From NCBI RefSeq assembly GCF_000968135.1, contig NZ_FO538765.1, forward strand, positions 2,061,819-2,125,818: 64,000 bases of DNA, read 5' to 3'. Shown here one piece after another: positions 56,998 through 64,000 of the stretch (position 1 is its first letter; every line of letters starts with the position of its first letter). The notes under the pieces were generated by a model. The model was not told where the DNA came from. It ran no database searches and saw only the letters and a list, made by a program, of their open reading frames with translations. This DNA comes from Magnetospira sp. QH-2 (GTDB lineage: Bacteria; Pseudomonadota; Alphaproteobacteria; Rhodospirillales; Magnetospiraceae). The position numbers and the translations under genes are program-made.

Positions 56998-59268
56998 TTA
57001 AAACCTCGTACCAAAGTTAATTCGGAAGGATTCCTTCTCATCGAAGGACTCATTCACAATTGGAAAACCAAAGTCGACGCCAATGGGACCCACCGGGGAT
57101 TCCCAGCCAACCCCAAACCCGGCGGAAACGCGGATGGATCCCGTATCTTGGACCGTGGCATTGCTCGGCGAGATGCCGCCCAGACTACCAAAATCGCTAA
57201 ATACCCGCCCTTTGATCCCGAATTCGTTGGGAAGTCCCACAGGAAACGTCAACTGAGTCGACCCTGTATACTTCCACTCACCGCCCAAAGCATCATCGGT
57301 CGAAGAATCACGCGGACCGATGCCCGCTGTTGCAAAACCACGCAAATCATCACCGCCAACGTTGAAACGGTCGATGAGGACCACGTCCTCGCCTATTCCG
57401 TATATATGCCCGACGGTGCCCTTGAAAGAGAGGATCCATTGATCATCCACAGGGATGTATTTGGCACCGCTCAAGGAGTTGCGAATATAGTGACGATCAC
57501 CGCCCAGCCCGCCCAGATCATTGGAAAGGCGCACCACATATCCGTCCGTAGGCGAAACCTTGCTATCCCTACGGTCATAAATGAGGTTGTGGGTCAATTC
57601 CGACAGCAGGGTCGTCCCTTCTTGTGATTTGATAAAGGACGAAGCGGTGCTCTTGACGTTGGTCACCTCGGTTTGTTTGAGCGTATAACGCCAGCTCTGG
57701 CTCAATCGTTCGGTAATCGGATACCCGGCGCGCAAGGCGCCACCGGTAATCGACGTATCGTGAGACTGGGTGTCCTGCAGGTCCGTGGATGTATGGAACA
57801 GGTCGAAACCAGCCGAGACCTCGCGATCCAGGAAATAGGGCTCCGTGAACGACAGGTTCAGCTTGCTTTGCCGCTGGGCAATGGTCGTGGAAAGGCTCAG
57901 CTTCTGGCCTTTACCCAACAAATTGGATTCTTGAACCCCGATTTCCGCCAAAGCACCATTGGTGGTGGAGAAGCCGGCTCCCAGCGAAAGCGATCCTGTC
58001 GATTTCTCTTCGACCTCGACTTCAACGACGGTCTTGTCGGGCGCGCTCCCGGGGACCTGTTCGACTTCCACCTTCTCGAAGAAGTTCAAGTCCTGTATTC
58101 GCTGGCGGGAACGGCGCAATCGCGACTGGTTGAATGGATCGCCCTCCACCAACCGGAATTCTCGACGGATGACTTTGTCCTCGGTCCGCACATTGCCGTT
58201 GATATCGATGCGCTCAACAAAAACCCGGGCTCCTTCGTTGATGGCAAAATTGATATCAATGGTGTTGTTTTGCTTATTTCGTTTGATGTTCGGACGCACA
58301 TCCACGAAGGCAACCCCCAGTTCCCCAACCTCATTGGTCAGGTCGGTCACGGTCTTTTCGATCTGATCCGCTTCGTACCAGTCGCCATTCTCGATTTCGA
58401 CAACATCTTCCACGTCTTCGACATTGAAATCTTTGATGTTACTGCTCAGCGTCACCTGGCCCAATTCATATCGGGGACCTTCGGCAATGGTGAAGGTAAT
58501 GAAGAAATCTTCCCGGTCCGGCGTCATCTCCGCCACCATGGACATGACCTGAAAATCCGCGAAGCCCTCGTTCAAATAGAATCGGCGCAGCAATTCCCGG
58601 TCAAAGGCGAGACGATCCGGGTCATAGCTATCTTCACCGGACAGGAACCGCCACCAGCGGGTTTCCTTGGTCCGAATTTCTTCACGCAGGCGGGAGTCGC
58701 TGAATTCTCGGTTGCCGACAAAGCGAATGCGCTCGACTTCGGTCGCCTTGCCTTCCGAAATCTCGAAAACCAAATCAACGCGGTTCTGTTCCAGCTGAAT
58801 AACCTTGGGATCCACTGTCGCGGCAAACCGCCCGCGAGACCGATATAGCCCGAGGATACGCTGAACATCATTTTGGACCTTGGTCCGGGTATAGATGATG
58901 CGGGGGCGCAACGTTACTTCTTGTTCCAGATCTTTATCTTCAATCCGACGATTGCCTTCGAAGGCAATTCGATTGATCACCGGATTTTCGACCACTCGCA
59001 CATAGAGTAAGGCACCGCGTCGCTCCAAACTCACATCGGCGAACAGGCCGGTCCCGAACAGCTTTTTCAGCGATCGGTCGATACGCACTTGGTTGAAGAT
59101 ATCGCCCTTGCGAATGAGCATATAGGACAGGACGGTTTCCGGTTCGACCCGTTGCGCCCCTTCCACCACGATGTCGCGGATGATACTCCCGGACTGAGCC
59201 TGGGCCGAAGACCCGATCAACCCACACCCCATGAGCAATAGCGCGACGATAGTGGCAAAGCGGTTCAA
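56998..59268 (-). CDS. bamA: outer membrane protein assembly factor BamA
   Basis: A 756-residue outer-membrane protein. Signal peptide (IVALLLMGCGLIGSSAQA), five POTRA domains (~25-420, from IIRDIVVEGAQRVEPETVLS to VEVEEKSTGSL) and a 16-strand barrel. The L6 loop motif VRGF appears here as DDLRGFATAGIGPRD, and the C-terminus ends in the outer-membrane signal FRINFGTRF. It inserts barrel proteins into the outer membrane. Flanked by rseP and skp as in most proteobacteria. Confidence 0.97.
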   Translation of the reverse strand: MNRFATIVALLLMGCGLIGSSAQAQSGSIIRDIVVEGAQRVEPETVLSYMLIRKGDIFNQVRIDRSLKKLFGTGLFADVSLERRGALLYVRVVENPVINRIAFEGNRRIEDKDLEQEVTLRPRIIYTRTKVQNDVQRILGLYRSRGRFAATVDPKVIQLEQNRVDLVFEISEGKATEVERIRFVGNREFSDSRLREEIRTKETRWWRFLSGEDSYDPDRLAFDRELLRRFYLNEGFADFQVMSMVAEMTPDREDFFITFTIAEGPRYELGQVTLSSNIKDFNVEDVEDVVEIENGDWYEADQIEKTVTDLTNEVGELGVAFVDVRPNIKRNKQNNTIDINFAINEGARVFVERIDINGNVRTEDKVIRREFRLVEGDPFNQSRLRRSRQRIQDLNFFEKVEVEQVPGSAPDKTVVEVEVEEKSTGSLSLGAGFSTTNGALAEIGVQESNLLGKGQKLSLSTTIAQRQSKLNLSFTEPYFLDREVSAGFDLFHTSTDLQDTQSHDTSITGGALRAGYPITERLSQSWRYTLKQTEVTNVKSTASSFIKSQEGTTLLSELTHNLIYDRRDSKVSPTDGYVVRLSNDLGGLGGDRHYIRNSLSGAKYIPVDDQWILSFKGTVGHIYGIGEDVVLIDRFNVGGDDLRGFATAGIGPRDSSTDDALGGEWKYTGSTQLTFPVGLPNEFGIKGRVFSDFGSLGGISPSNATVQDTGSIRVSAGFGVGWESPVGPIGVDFGFPIVNESFDEKESFRINFGTRF

Positions 59269-59292
59269 AACTATCCCCTTCCGAGCCCCAGG

Positions 59293-60420
59293 TTAGGAAA
59301 CCAAGTCCTTGAAGAACTGAAAGACATTCATGTTCACCAAGTCGTTCCAAGTGGCGAAAACCATTAAAGCCAATACCAGAACCAGGCCAAAACGGAAACC
59401 GTATTCTTGGGCTCGCTCGCCTAAGGGCTTTCCTCTCAAGGCCTCAATGCCATAGAACACCAGGTGCCCCCCATCCAACATGGGAATGGGAAACAGGTTG
59501 ATGAGCCCCAGATTCAGCGATAGAGCGGCCATAAAGAAGACCAAATTGGATAGCCCCCCCTGCGCCACGTCCCCTGACATCTTGGCGATCATCAACGGAC
59601 CACCCAAGTCTTCCGACCCCCGATTGCCGGTGATCAATTCACCCACATAGCCCAGAATCTGAGTGGTCATGACCCAGGATTTCTCGAATCCGGCGCCCAC
59701 GGCCTCCAGGGGCCCATAAGTTTCGGTTTCGATCTGGGAAGCGTCCGGCGACACGCCGAGGAAACCTTTTGATTCGCCGCCCACTTCCCGCGACTTGGGA
59801 ACGGCGGTCAAGGTGAGGATCGTATCCTTCCGGCTGATCTGGAAATCCAGGTCTTTCCCGGGATTGACCTCCACGATCGCTTTCAGGTCGTCGAACCAGC
59901 GGACATCCTGTCCGGCGATGGATAGAATCTTGTCTCCACTCTCGAATCCGGCTTCGTAAGCGGCAGACCCTTCTTGCACGGTCCCCACCGCCGCCATGGG
60001 GCGCGGATGCCCCACGGCCCAAAACAAAATGGTCAACGCCACGATGGTAAAAGCGAAATTGGCGAACGGACCAGCCGCCACCACCGCCGCCCGCTTCCCC
60101 AAGGGCTTATGCTGAAAGGAGCCGTCTTTTTCCTCGTCGGTCATAAGGCGTTCGCCGCCCTGCCCGTCATCGGTGGTATCGCCCGTCTCGCCGAACATTT
60201 TGACATATCCGCCCAGCGGAATGGCGCTGACTTTCCAGCGCGTGCCGTGCTGATCGTTCCAGCCTTTTATTTCCGGGCCGAAACCGATGGAAAACACCTC
60301 GATGCGGACGCCGGACCAGCGGGCCACGAGATAATGGCCCAGTTCGTGAACGAACACCAAGACCGACAAAACAAACAGAAAAACGATGACGTAATAGGGA
60401 ACGCTCCCGACGAATTCCAT
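59293..60420 (-). CDS. rseP: site-2 intramembrane zinc metalloprotease RseP
   Basis: A 375-residue S2P protease with four membrane segments. The zinc site is VFVHELGHYLVARWSG (HExxH) in the first segment, paired with the LDG motif in PMLDGGHLVFYG near the C-terminus. One PDZ domain lies between (VQEGSAAYEAGFESGDKILS); E. coli RseP has two, so the single PDZ is the alphaproteobacterial short form. It cleaves anti-sigma factors and leftover signal peptides. It is 24 nt ahead of bamA. Confidence 0.96.
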   Translation of the reverse strand: MEFVGSVPYYVIVFLFVLSVLVFVHELGHYLVARWSGVRIEVFSIGFGPEIKGWNDQHGTRWKVSAIPLGGYVKMFGETGDTTDDGQGGERLMTDEEKDGSFQHKPLGKRAAVVAAGPFANFAFTIVALTILFWAVGHPRPMAAVGTVQEGSAAYEAGFESGDKILSIAGQDVRWFDDLKAIVEVNPGKDLDFQISRKDTILTLTAVPKSREVGGESKGFLGVSPDASQIETETYGPLEAVGAGFEKSWVMTTQILGYVGELITGNRGSEDLGGPLMIAKMSGDVAQGGLSNLVFFMAALSLNLGLINLFPIPMLDGGHLVFYGIEALRGKPLGERAQEYGFRFGLVLVLALMVFATWNDLVNMNVFQFFKDLVS

Positions 60421-60466
60421 GGCTCTTTCCAGCTTTACGTTAAAGGGGCAACCGGCAGTGAGCCGC

Positions 60467-61657
60467 TTACCTCGTCATATGGTCTATTATTTCCTCGGCG
60501 CAACGGCGGGCCCAAGTATCCATGGCCAGCACATCGGGAATGGATTGTACCACCCCGGCGCCATCGGTCTCCATGGTCCTCTCGACCGCGCGGGCGATAT
60601 CCAAGAACCCTATACGTTTGTCCAAGAAGGCCGCCACCGCCACTTCATTGGCGGCATTGAGTACGATAGGCATGGCCCCACCCGCCCGCAACGCCTCGCG
60701 GGCCAGTCGCAGGGCCGGGAAACGGTCCGTATCCGGCGCCAGGAAGGTCAGTTGGGCGATCTTGGCCAGATCCAGCTTTTCCACCGGCGCGTCCATGCGA
60801 TCGGGCCAAGCCATGCTGTAGGCGATGGGCGTGCGCATATCCGGCGAACCCAGTTGCGCCAGCACGCTACCGTCCGCATAACCGACCATGGAATGGATCA
60901 CCGATTGCGGATGGACCAGGATCTCGATCCGCTCTTCGGGAATCGGGAACAGGTGCGAGGCCTCAATCAGCTCCAGGCCTTTATTCATCATTGAAGCGGA
61001 ATCCACCGAAATCTTGGCACCCATGCTCCAATTGGGGTGCGCCACAGCCTGCTCCGGCGTCGCGGCTTCCATGAAAGCTTTGTCAGCTTCGCGGAAGGGA
61101 CCGCCGGAGGCTGTCAGGATGATCCGCTCGATCCGCTCGGGGCGTTCGAAATCAAAGACCTGGAAGATGGCATTGTGCTCGGAATCCACCGGCAGGAGGG
61201 TCGCCCCATGACGGCGGACCTCTTCCATCATCAGGTCCCCGGCGCAAACCAATGTCTCCTTATTGGCCAGAGCCACCACGGCGCCGCGGCGCACGGCGGC
61301 CAGGGTCGGTTCCAAACCCGCCGCCCCGACGATGGAGGCCATGACCCAGTCAGCGGGCCGTGCCGCCGCTTCGGTCACCGCTTCGGGGCCGGCAGCGACT
61401 TCGATACCGCTGCCGGACAATGCCGATTTCAAATCATCGTAGGCATCAGGATCGGCGACAACGGCCAAACGGGCACCGAGCTCCTTGGCCTGTTCGGCCA
61501 GCAGATCCACATTGCGGTTGGCGGTCAGCGCATCAACGCGATAGGCATCGGGGTTGCGCTTCAAAAGATCAATGGTGCTGCAGCCGATGGAGCCGGTGGA
61601 CCCGAGAATGGTCACCGATTTGGGGGCGGGTGCGGCCTTTAGTTCCGTTACAGCCAT
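60467..61657 (-). CDS. dxr: 1-deoxy-D-xylulose 5-phosphate reductoisomerase
   Basis: A 396-residue NADPH enzyme, second step of the MEP isoprenoid pathway. It contains the nucleotide loop VTILGSTGSIGCSTIDLL, ALANKETLVCAGDLMM, the catalytic LPVDSEHNAIFQVFD, ILTASGGPFRE and KISVDSASMMNKGLELIEA (metal and substrate site). Start overlaps cdsA by 10 nt. Confidence 0.97.
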   Translation of the reverse strand: MAVTELKAAPAPKSVTILGSTGSIGCSTIDLLKRNPDAYRVDALTANRNVDLLAEQAKELGARLAVVADPDAYDDLKSALSGSGIEVAAGPEAVTEAAARPADWVMASIVGAAGLEPTLAAVRRGAVVALANKETLVCAGDLMMEEVRRHGATLLPVDSEHNAIFQVFDFERPERIERIILTASGGPFREADKAFMEAATPEQAVAHPNWSMGAKISVDSASMMNKGLELIEASHLFPIPEERIEILVHPQSVIHSMVGYADGSVLAQLGSPDMRTPIAYSMAWPDRMDAPVEKLDLAKIAQLTFLAPDTDRFPALRLAREALRAGGAMPIVLNAANEVAVAAFLDKRIGFLDIARAVERTMETDGAGVVQSIPDVLAMDTWARRCAEEIIDHMTR

Positions 61658-62391
61658 GCGCCGCCGCCTCCTTCGGTCAATGCAAACAATAGAGCCAGAG
61701 CCAACCCGGCGGCCAACAGGCCGTCCATACGATCAAGCAACCCTCCATGTCCGGGGATCATACTGCCTGAATCCTTGACGTTGAAGTGCCGTTTCACCCA
61801 GGACTCGAATAGATCACCAATTTGCGCCACCACGGCCAGAACGCCGCTCACCACCATCAAGGGTCCCACGGGTGTCTGCCCCAGCCAATGGGCCGCGCCA
61901 GCTCCCACGGCCATGGCACAAGCCATACCGCCCAGCAATCCGGCCCAGGTCTTCTTGGGGCTGATTCTCGGCGCCAATTTCGGGCCGCCAATTGATCGAC
62001 CGGCGGCATAGGCCCCGGTGTCCGTGGCCCAAACGACCCCCAGCAGCCATAGGAAGGCCGCCAGACCCCATCCGTCCGCGCCTCTGATCCAGACCATCGC
62101 CGCAATGGGCAGGGCGATATAAGGGATCCCCATCAGCACCCAGATTATTTTTCCTTGGACAAGACGAGCCCATTCGATCCCGAGCAAGGCCAGACAAATC
62201 ACGGCCAAAATCTCAAAGTAAGGAGAACCGAAATAGACGGCCGCCAGCACGGGTGGAATCAAAACGACGGACGAGCCAATTCGCATCGCAAGGCCGCTGC
62301 CGCCCTTAGAGGGGGCCGCCTCGCCCTCTGTCTCCGGCTGGTGCAATGTCACGATATCGTCAGCTCCCGACCGCGCCGAACCGTCGCTCAC
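61648..62391 (-). CDS. cdsA: phosphatidate cytidylyltransferase
   Basis: A 247-residue inner-membrane enzyme making CDP-diacylglycerol. About seven hydrophobic segments; the C-terminal signature is GDLFESWVKRHFNVKDSGSM followed by IPGHGGLLDRMDG. An acidic soluble N-terminus of ~35 residues precedes the first helix. It overlaps uppS by 32 nt and dxr by 10 nt, which implies translational coupling. Confidence 0.96.
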   Translation of the reverse strand: MSDGSARSGADDIVTLHQPETEGEAAPSKGGSGLAMRIGSSVVLIPPVLAAVYFGSPYFEILAVICLALLGIEWARLVQGKIIWVLMGIPYIALPIAAMVWIRGADGWGLAAFLWLLGVVWATDTGAYAAGRSIGGPKLAPRISPKKTWAGLLGGMACAMAVGAGAAHWLGQTPVGPLMVVSGVLAVVAQIGDLFESWVKRHFNVKDSGSMIPGHGGLLDRMDGLLAAGLALALLFALTEGGGGAWL

Positions 62392-63097
62392 GGCCCTTGA
62401 AGTCCATCACGGCCTTTTCCAGGTCATCAGCCCCGAATTCCGGCCAGAACTTTTCGACAAACAGGAACTCGGTATAGGCCATTTCCCAAAGCAGGAAATT
62501 ACTGATGCGTTGGTCGCCGCCCGTGCGGATCAACAAATCCGGCTCGGGCATGCCCGCCGTATCCATATGGTCTGAGAAAAGGTCCTCGGTGATATCCTCG
62601 GCATTCAAGCGGCCAGCGGCCGCCTCGGCGGCCAAGCGTTGAGCGGTCGCCGCAATATCCCCGCGACCGCCATAGTTCAGGGCCAGCACCAAAGTCAGGC
62701 CAGTATTCCCACCCGTTTTGGTCTCGGCAATTTCGATCAGATCAACAATATCCGCCGCCAATCCCGACCGATCACCTATAACGAGCAATCGGACATTGTT
62801 CTTGTGCAAATCAGCGATTTCGCTTTTCAGGTGCAGGCGGAGCAAACCCATAAGGTCCTTGACCTCGCTGGGCGGCCGCTTCCAGTTCTCAGACGAAAAA
62901 CTGTACAGGGTCAGATAGGACACGCCCAACTCGCCGGCGGCGCGCACCACCTTTTTTACCGCATCGGCGCCCTTCTTGTGACCCGCGGCGCGCGGCAGTT
63001 TGCGCGCTTTGGCCCAACGCCCATTGCCATCCATGATGATGGCCACGTGGACGGGCGGCTGCGGATCGTCGGGAATTTGCGGCGCCGGTTTCATCAT
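62360..63097 (-). CDS. uppS: undecaprenyl diphosphate synthase (cis-prenyltransferase)
   Basis: A 245-residue enzyme making the C55 lipid carrier. The catalytic Asp is in AIIMDGNGRWAKAR; further blocks are GHKKGADAVKKVVRAAGELG, LTLYSFSSENWKRP, and the substrate-closing DLLIRTGGDQRISNFLLWEM and AYTEFLF. It abuts frr with no gap. Confidence 0.97.
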   Translation of the reverse strand: MMKPAPQIPDDPQPPVHVAIIMDGNGRWAKARKLPRAAGHKKGADAVKKVVRAAGELGVSYLTLYSFSSENWKRPPSEVKDLMGLLRLHLKSEIADLHKNNVRLLVIGDRSGLAADIVDLIEIAETKTGGNTGLTLVLALNYGGRGDIAATAQRLAAEAAAGRLNAEDITEDLFSDHMDTAGMPEPDLLIRTGGDQRISNFLLWEMAYTEFLFVEKFWPEFGADDLEKAVMDFKGRERRFGAVGS

Positions 63098-63670
63098 CTA
63101 GACCTGCATGATCTCCGTTTCCTTGTGCGACAAGGCTTCGTCGATCTGTTTGACGTGACTATCGGTCAGGCCCTGGATCTCCTTGCCGTAGTCCCGGTGT
63201 TCGTCCTGGGAGATATCGCCATCCTTCTCCATGCGCTTGAGCTCGTCCATGCCATGTCGGCGGATGTTGCGCACGGCGATGCGGGCTTCCTCGGCATACT
63301 TGCCCGCGATTTTCGTATACTCAGTGCGGCGTTCCTCGGTCAGGGGCGGGATGGGAATCCGCACGGTTTGACCATCGGCCATCGGGTTGAGGCCCAATCC
63401 GGCATCGCGAATGGACTTCTCCACCGCCTTCACCATGCCCTTGTCCCACACCTGGACCGTCAGCATGCGCGGTTCCGGCACGCCGATGTTGCCCACCTGG
63501 CTGATCGGCATGAGGCTGCCGTAGGCTTCCACCTGCACCGGCTCCAACAGACTGGTCGAAGCCCGGCCCGAACGCAGTCCGGCGAACTCCTGATGCAGCA
63601 CTTTCAGGGCACCATCCATGCGGTGCTCCGAGTCCTTTCTCAGTTCCTTGAAATCAGCATGTTGAGTCAT
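63098..63670 (-). CDS. frr: ribosome recycling factor
   Basis: A 190-residue factor with the RRF layout: helix start [40 protein letters not shown], then [20 protein letters not shown] and the C-terminal three-helix bundle ([14 protein letters not shown]). It splits post-termination ribosomes with EF-G. It lies between pyrH and uppS, the usual order. Confidence 0.98.
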   Translation of the reverse strand: MTQHADFKELRKDSEHRMDGALKVLHQEFAGLRSGRASTSLLEPVQVEAYGSLMPISQVGNIGVPEPRMLTVQVWDKGMVKAVEKSIRDAGLGLNPMADGQTVRIPIPPLTEERRTEYTKIAGKYAEEARIAVRNIRRHGMDELKRMEKDGDISQDEHRDYGKEIQGLTDSHVKQIDEALSHKETEIMQV

Positions 63671-63685
63671 GTGTTTCTACCCCCG

Positions 63686-64000
63686 TCAGTTCGGGTCTTC
63701 GATGATCGTGAAGCGGCCACCACCGGCCACAACCCGTGCCAGTTCGCCCGGTTCGTGAACGGAGCAGACTAGCATGGGAATATGGTTTTCCCGTGCCAGG
63801 GCGACCGCCGTTTGATCCATGACCCGAAGATTATCGGCCAAAACCTGTTGATAGGTCAGCCGTTCGTATCGCTTGGCATTCGGAACCTTTTTTGGGTCCG
63901 CGTCGTAAACCCCATCCACCTGGGTCCCCTTGATCAGGGCGTCGCAGCCGGTCTCGGCGGCGCGTAAGGCAGCGGCGGTATCGGTGGTGAAAAACGGATT
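63686..64000 (-). CDS. pyrH: uridylate kinase, 5'-truncated by the window edge
   Basis: The last 105 residues are visible and the frame stays open to the right edge. The first visible residues [18 protein letters not shown] and [20 protein letters not shown] are the UMP/ATP-binding parts of bacterial UMP kinase, and the end is [18 protein letters not shown]. An internal GTG at 63919 is not the start. It heads the pyrH-frr-uppS-cdsA-dxr run. Confidence 0.96.
   Translation of the reverse strand, partial: NPFFTTDTAAALRAAETGCDALIKGTQVDGVYDADPKKVPNAKRYERLTYQQVLADNLRVMDQTAVALARENHIPMLVCSVHEPGELARVVAGGGRFTIIEDPN

Overview
The window is chromosomal DNA of an alphaproteobacterium, most likely a Rhodospirillales-type organism. 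Three observations point there. The first is the gene order pyrH-frr-uppS-cdsA-dxr-rseP-bamA-skp-lpxD-fabZ-lpxA-lpxI-lpxB followed by gltA, gltX, comEC and lexA. The second is a pyruvate dehydrogenase operon whose E1-beta carries its own lipoyl domain. The third is a GAAC-N7-GAAC SOS box in front of lexA, the alphaproteobacterial type. No species can be named from the sequence alone.

Layout. 1-3866 is the right end of an integrative element inserted at the 3' end of a tRNA-Pro(UGG) gene: an integrase plus a run of small unknown proteins, several sharing one short motif; its other end lies outside the window. 4.0-11.6 kb is core sequence with a DUF192 protein, a cyclic-nucleotide-binding protein, a TPP riboswitch driving a thiamine-precursor ABC transporter (thiZXY), a hybrid histidine kinase and a methyltransferase. 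11.7-16.9 kb is the pdhA-pdhB-pdhC-lpd operon. 17.2-20.1 kb holds a stand-alone BLUF photoreceptor convergent with a PAS/GAF/GGDEF diguanylate cyclase. 20.1-32.5 kb has ftsB, eno, a cobalamin riboswitch with bluB, kdsA, pyrG, secG, tpiA, ppiD, trpE and a divergent polysaccharide deacetylase. 32.6-36.8 kb holds a copper P-type ATPase and a TPR-sulfotransferase on the opposite strand, which separate trpE from trpG-trpD-trpC-moaC-moeA (36.9-41.0 kb). 41-51.5 kb contains lexA, comEC, gltX, gltA, two copies of an IS110/IS1111-type insertion sequence and a helix-hairpin-helix protein with a Lys/Ala tail. 51.7-64 kb is the outer-membrane/lipid A biogenesis cluster.

The unusual part is a layered set of mobile sequences. 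(1) A palindromic MITE-like repeat has CAGGCTG-CT-GAAAAAG ends and CTAA target duplications. (2) Both copies of the IS110/IS1111-type element sit inside an end of this MITE, at the same CT dinucleotide. The non-coding end downstream of the transposase contains segments that match both target halves and both IS ends in the arrangement expected of a bridge/seeker RNA, so the IS appears to be RNA-programmed to land in the MITE. (3) A separate 95-99 bp double-hairpin element is flanked by CTAG. One copy lies inside IS copy 1, and IS copy 2 preserves the empty site, so its insertion and 4-bp duplication can be read directly. Two other copies sit between convergent genes and provide the TAG stop codon on both sides.

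Functionally the window joins central carbon metabolism (PDH, enolase, TPI, citrate synthase), cofactor supply (thiamine precursor uptake, B12 lower ligand, molybdopterin), tryptophan synthesis and envelope biogenesis, with two riboswitches visible at the cofactor genes.
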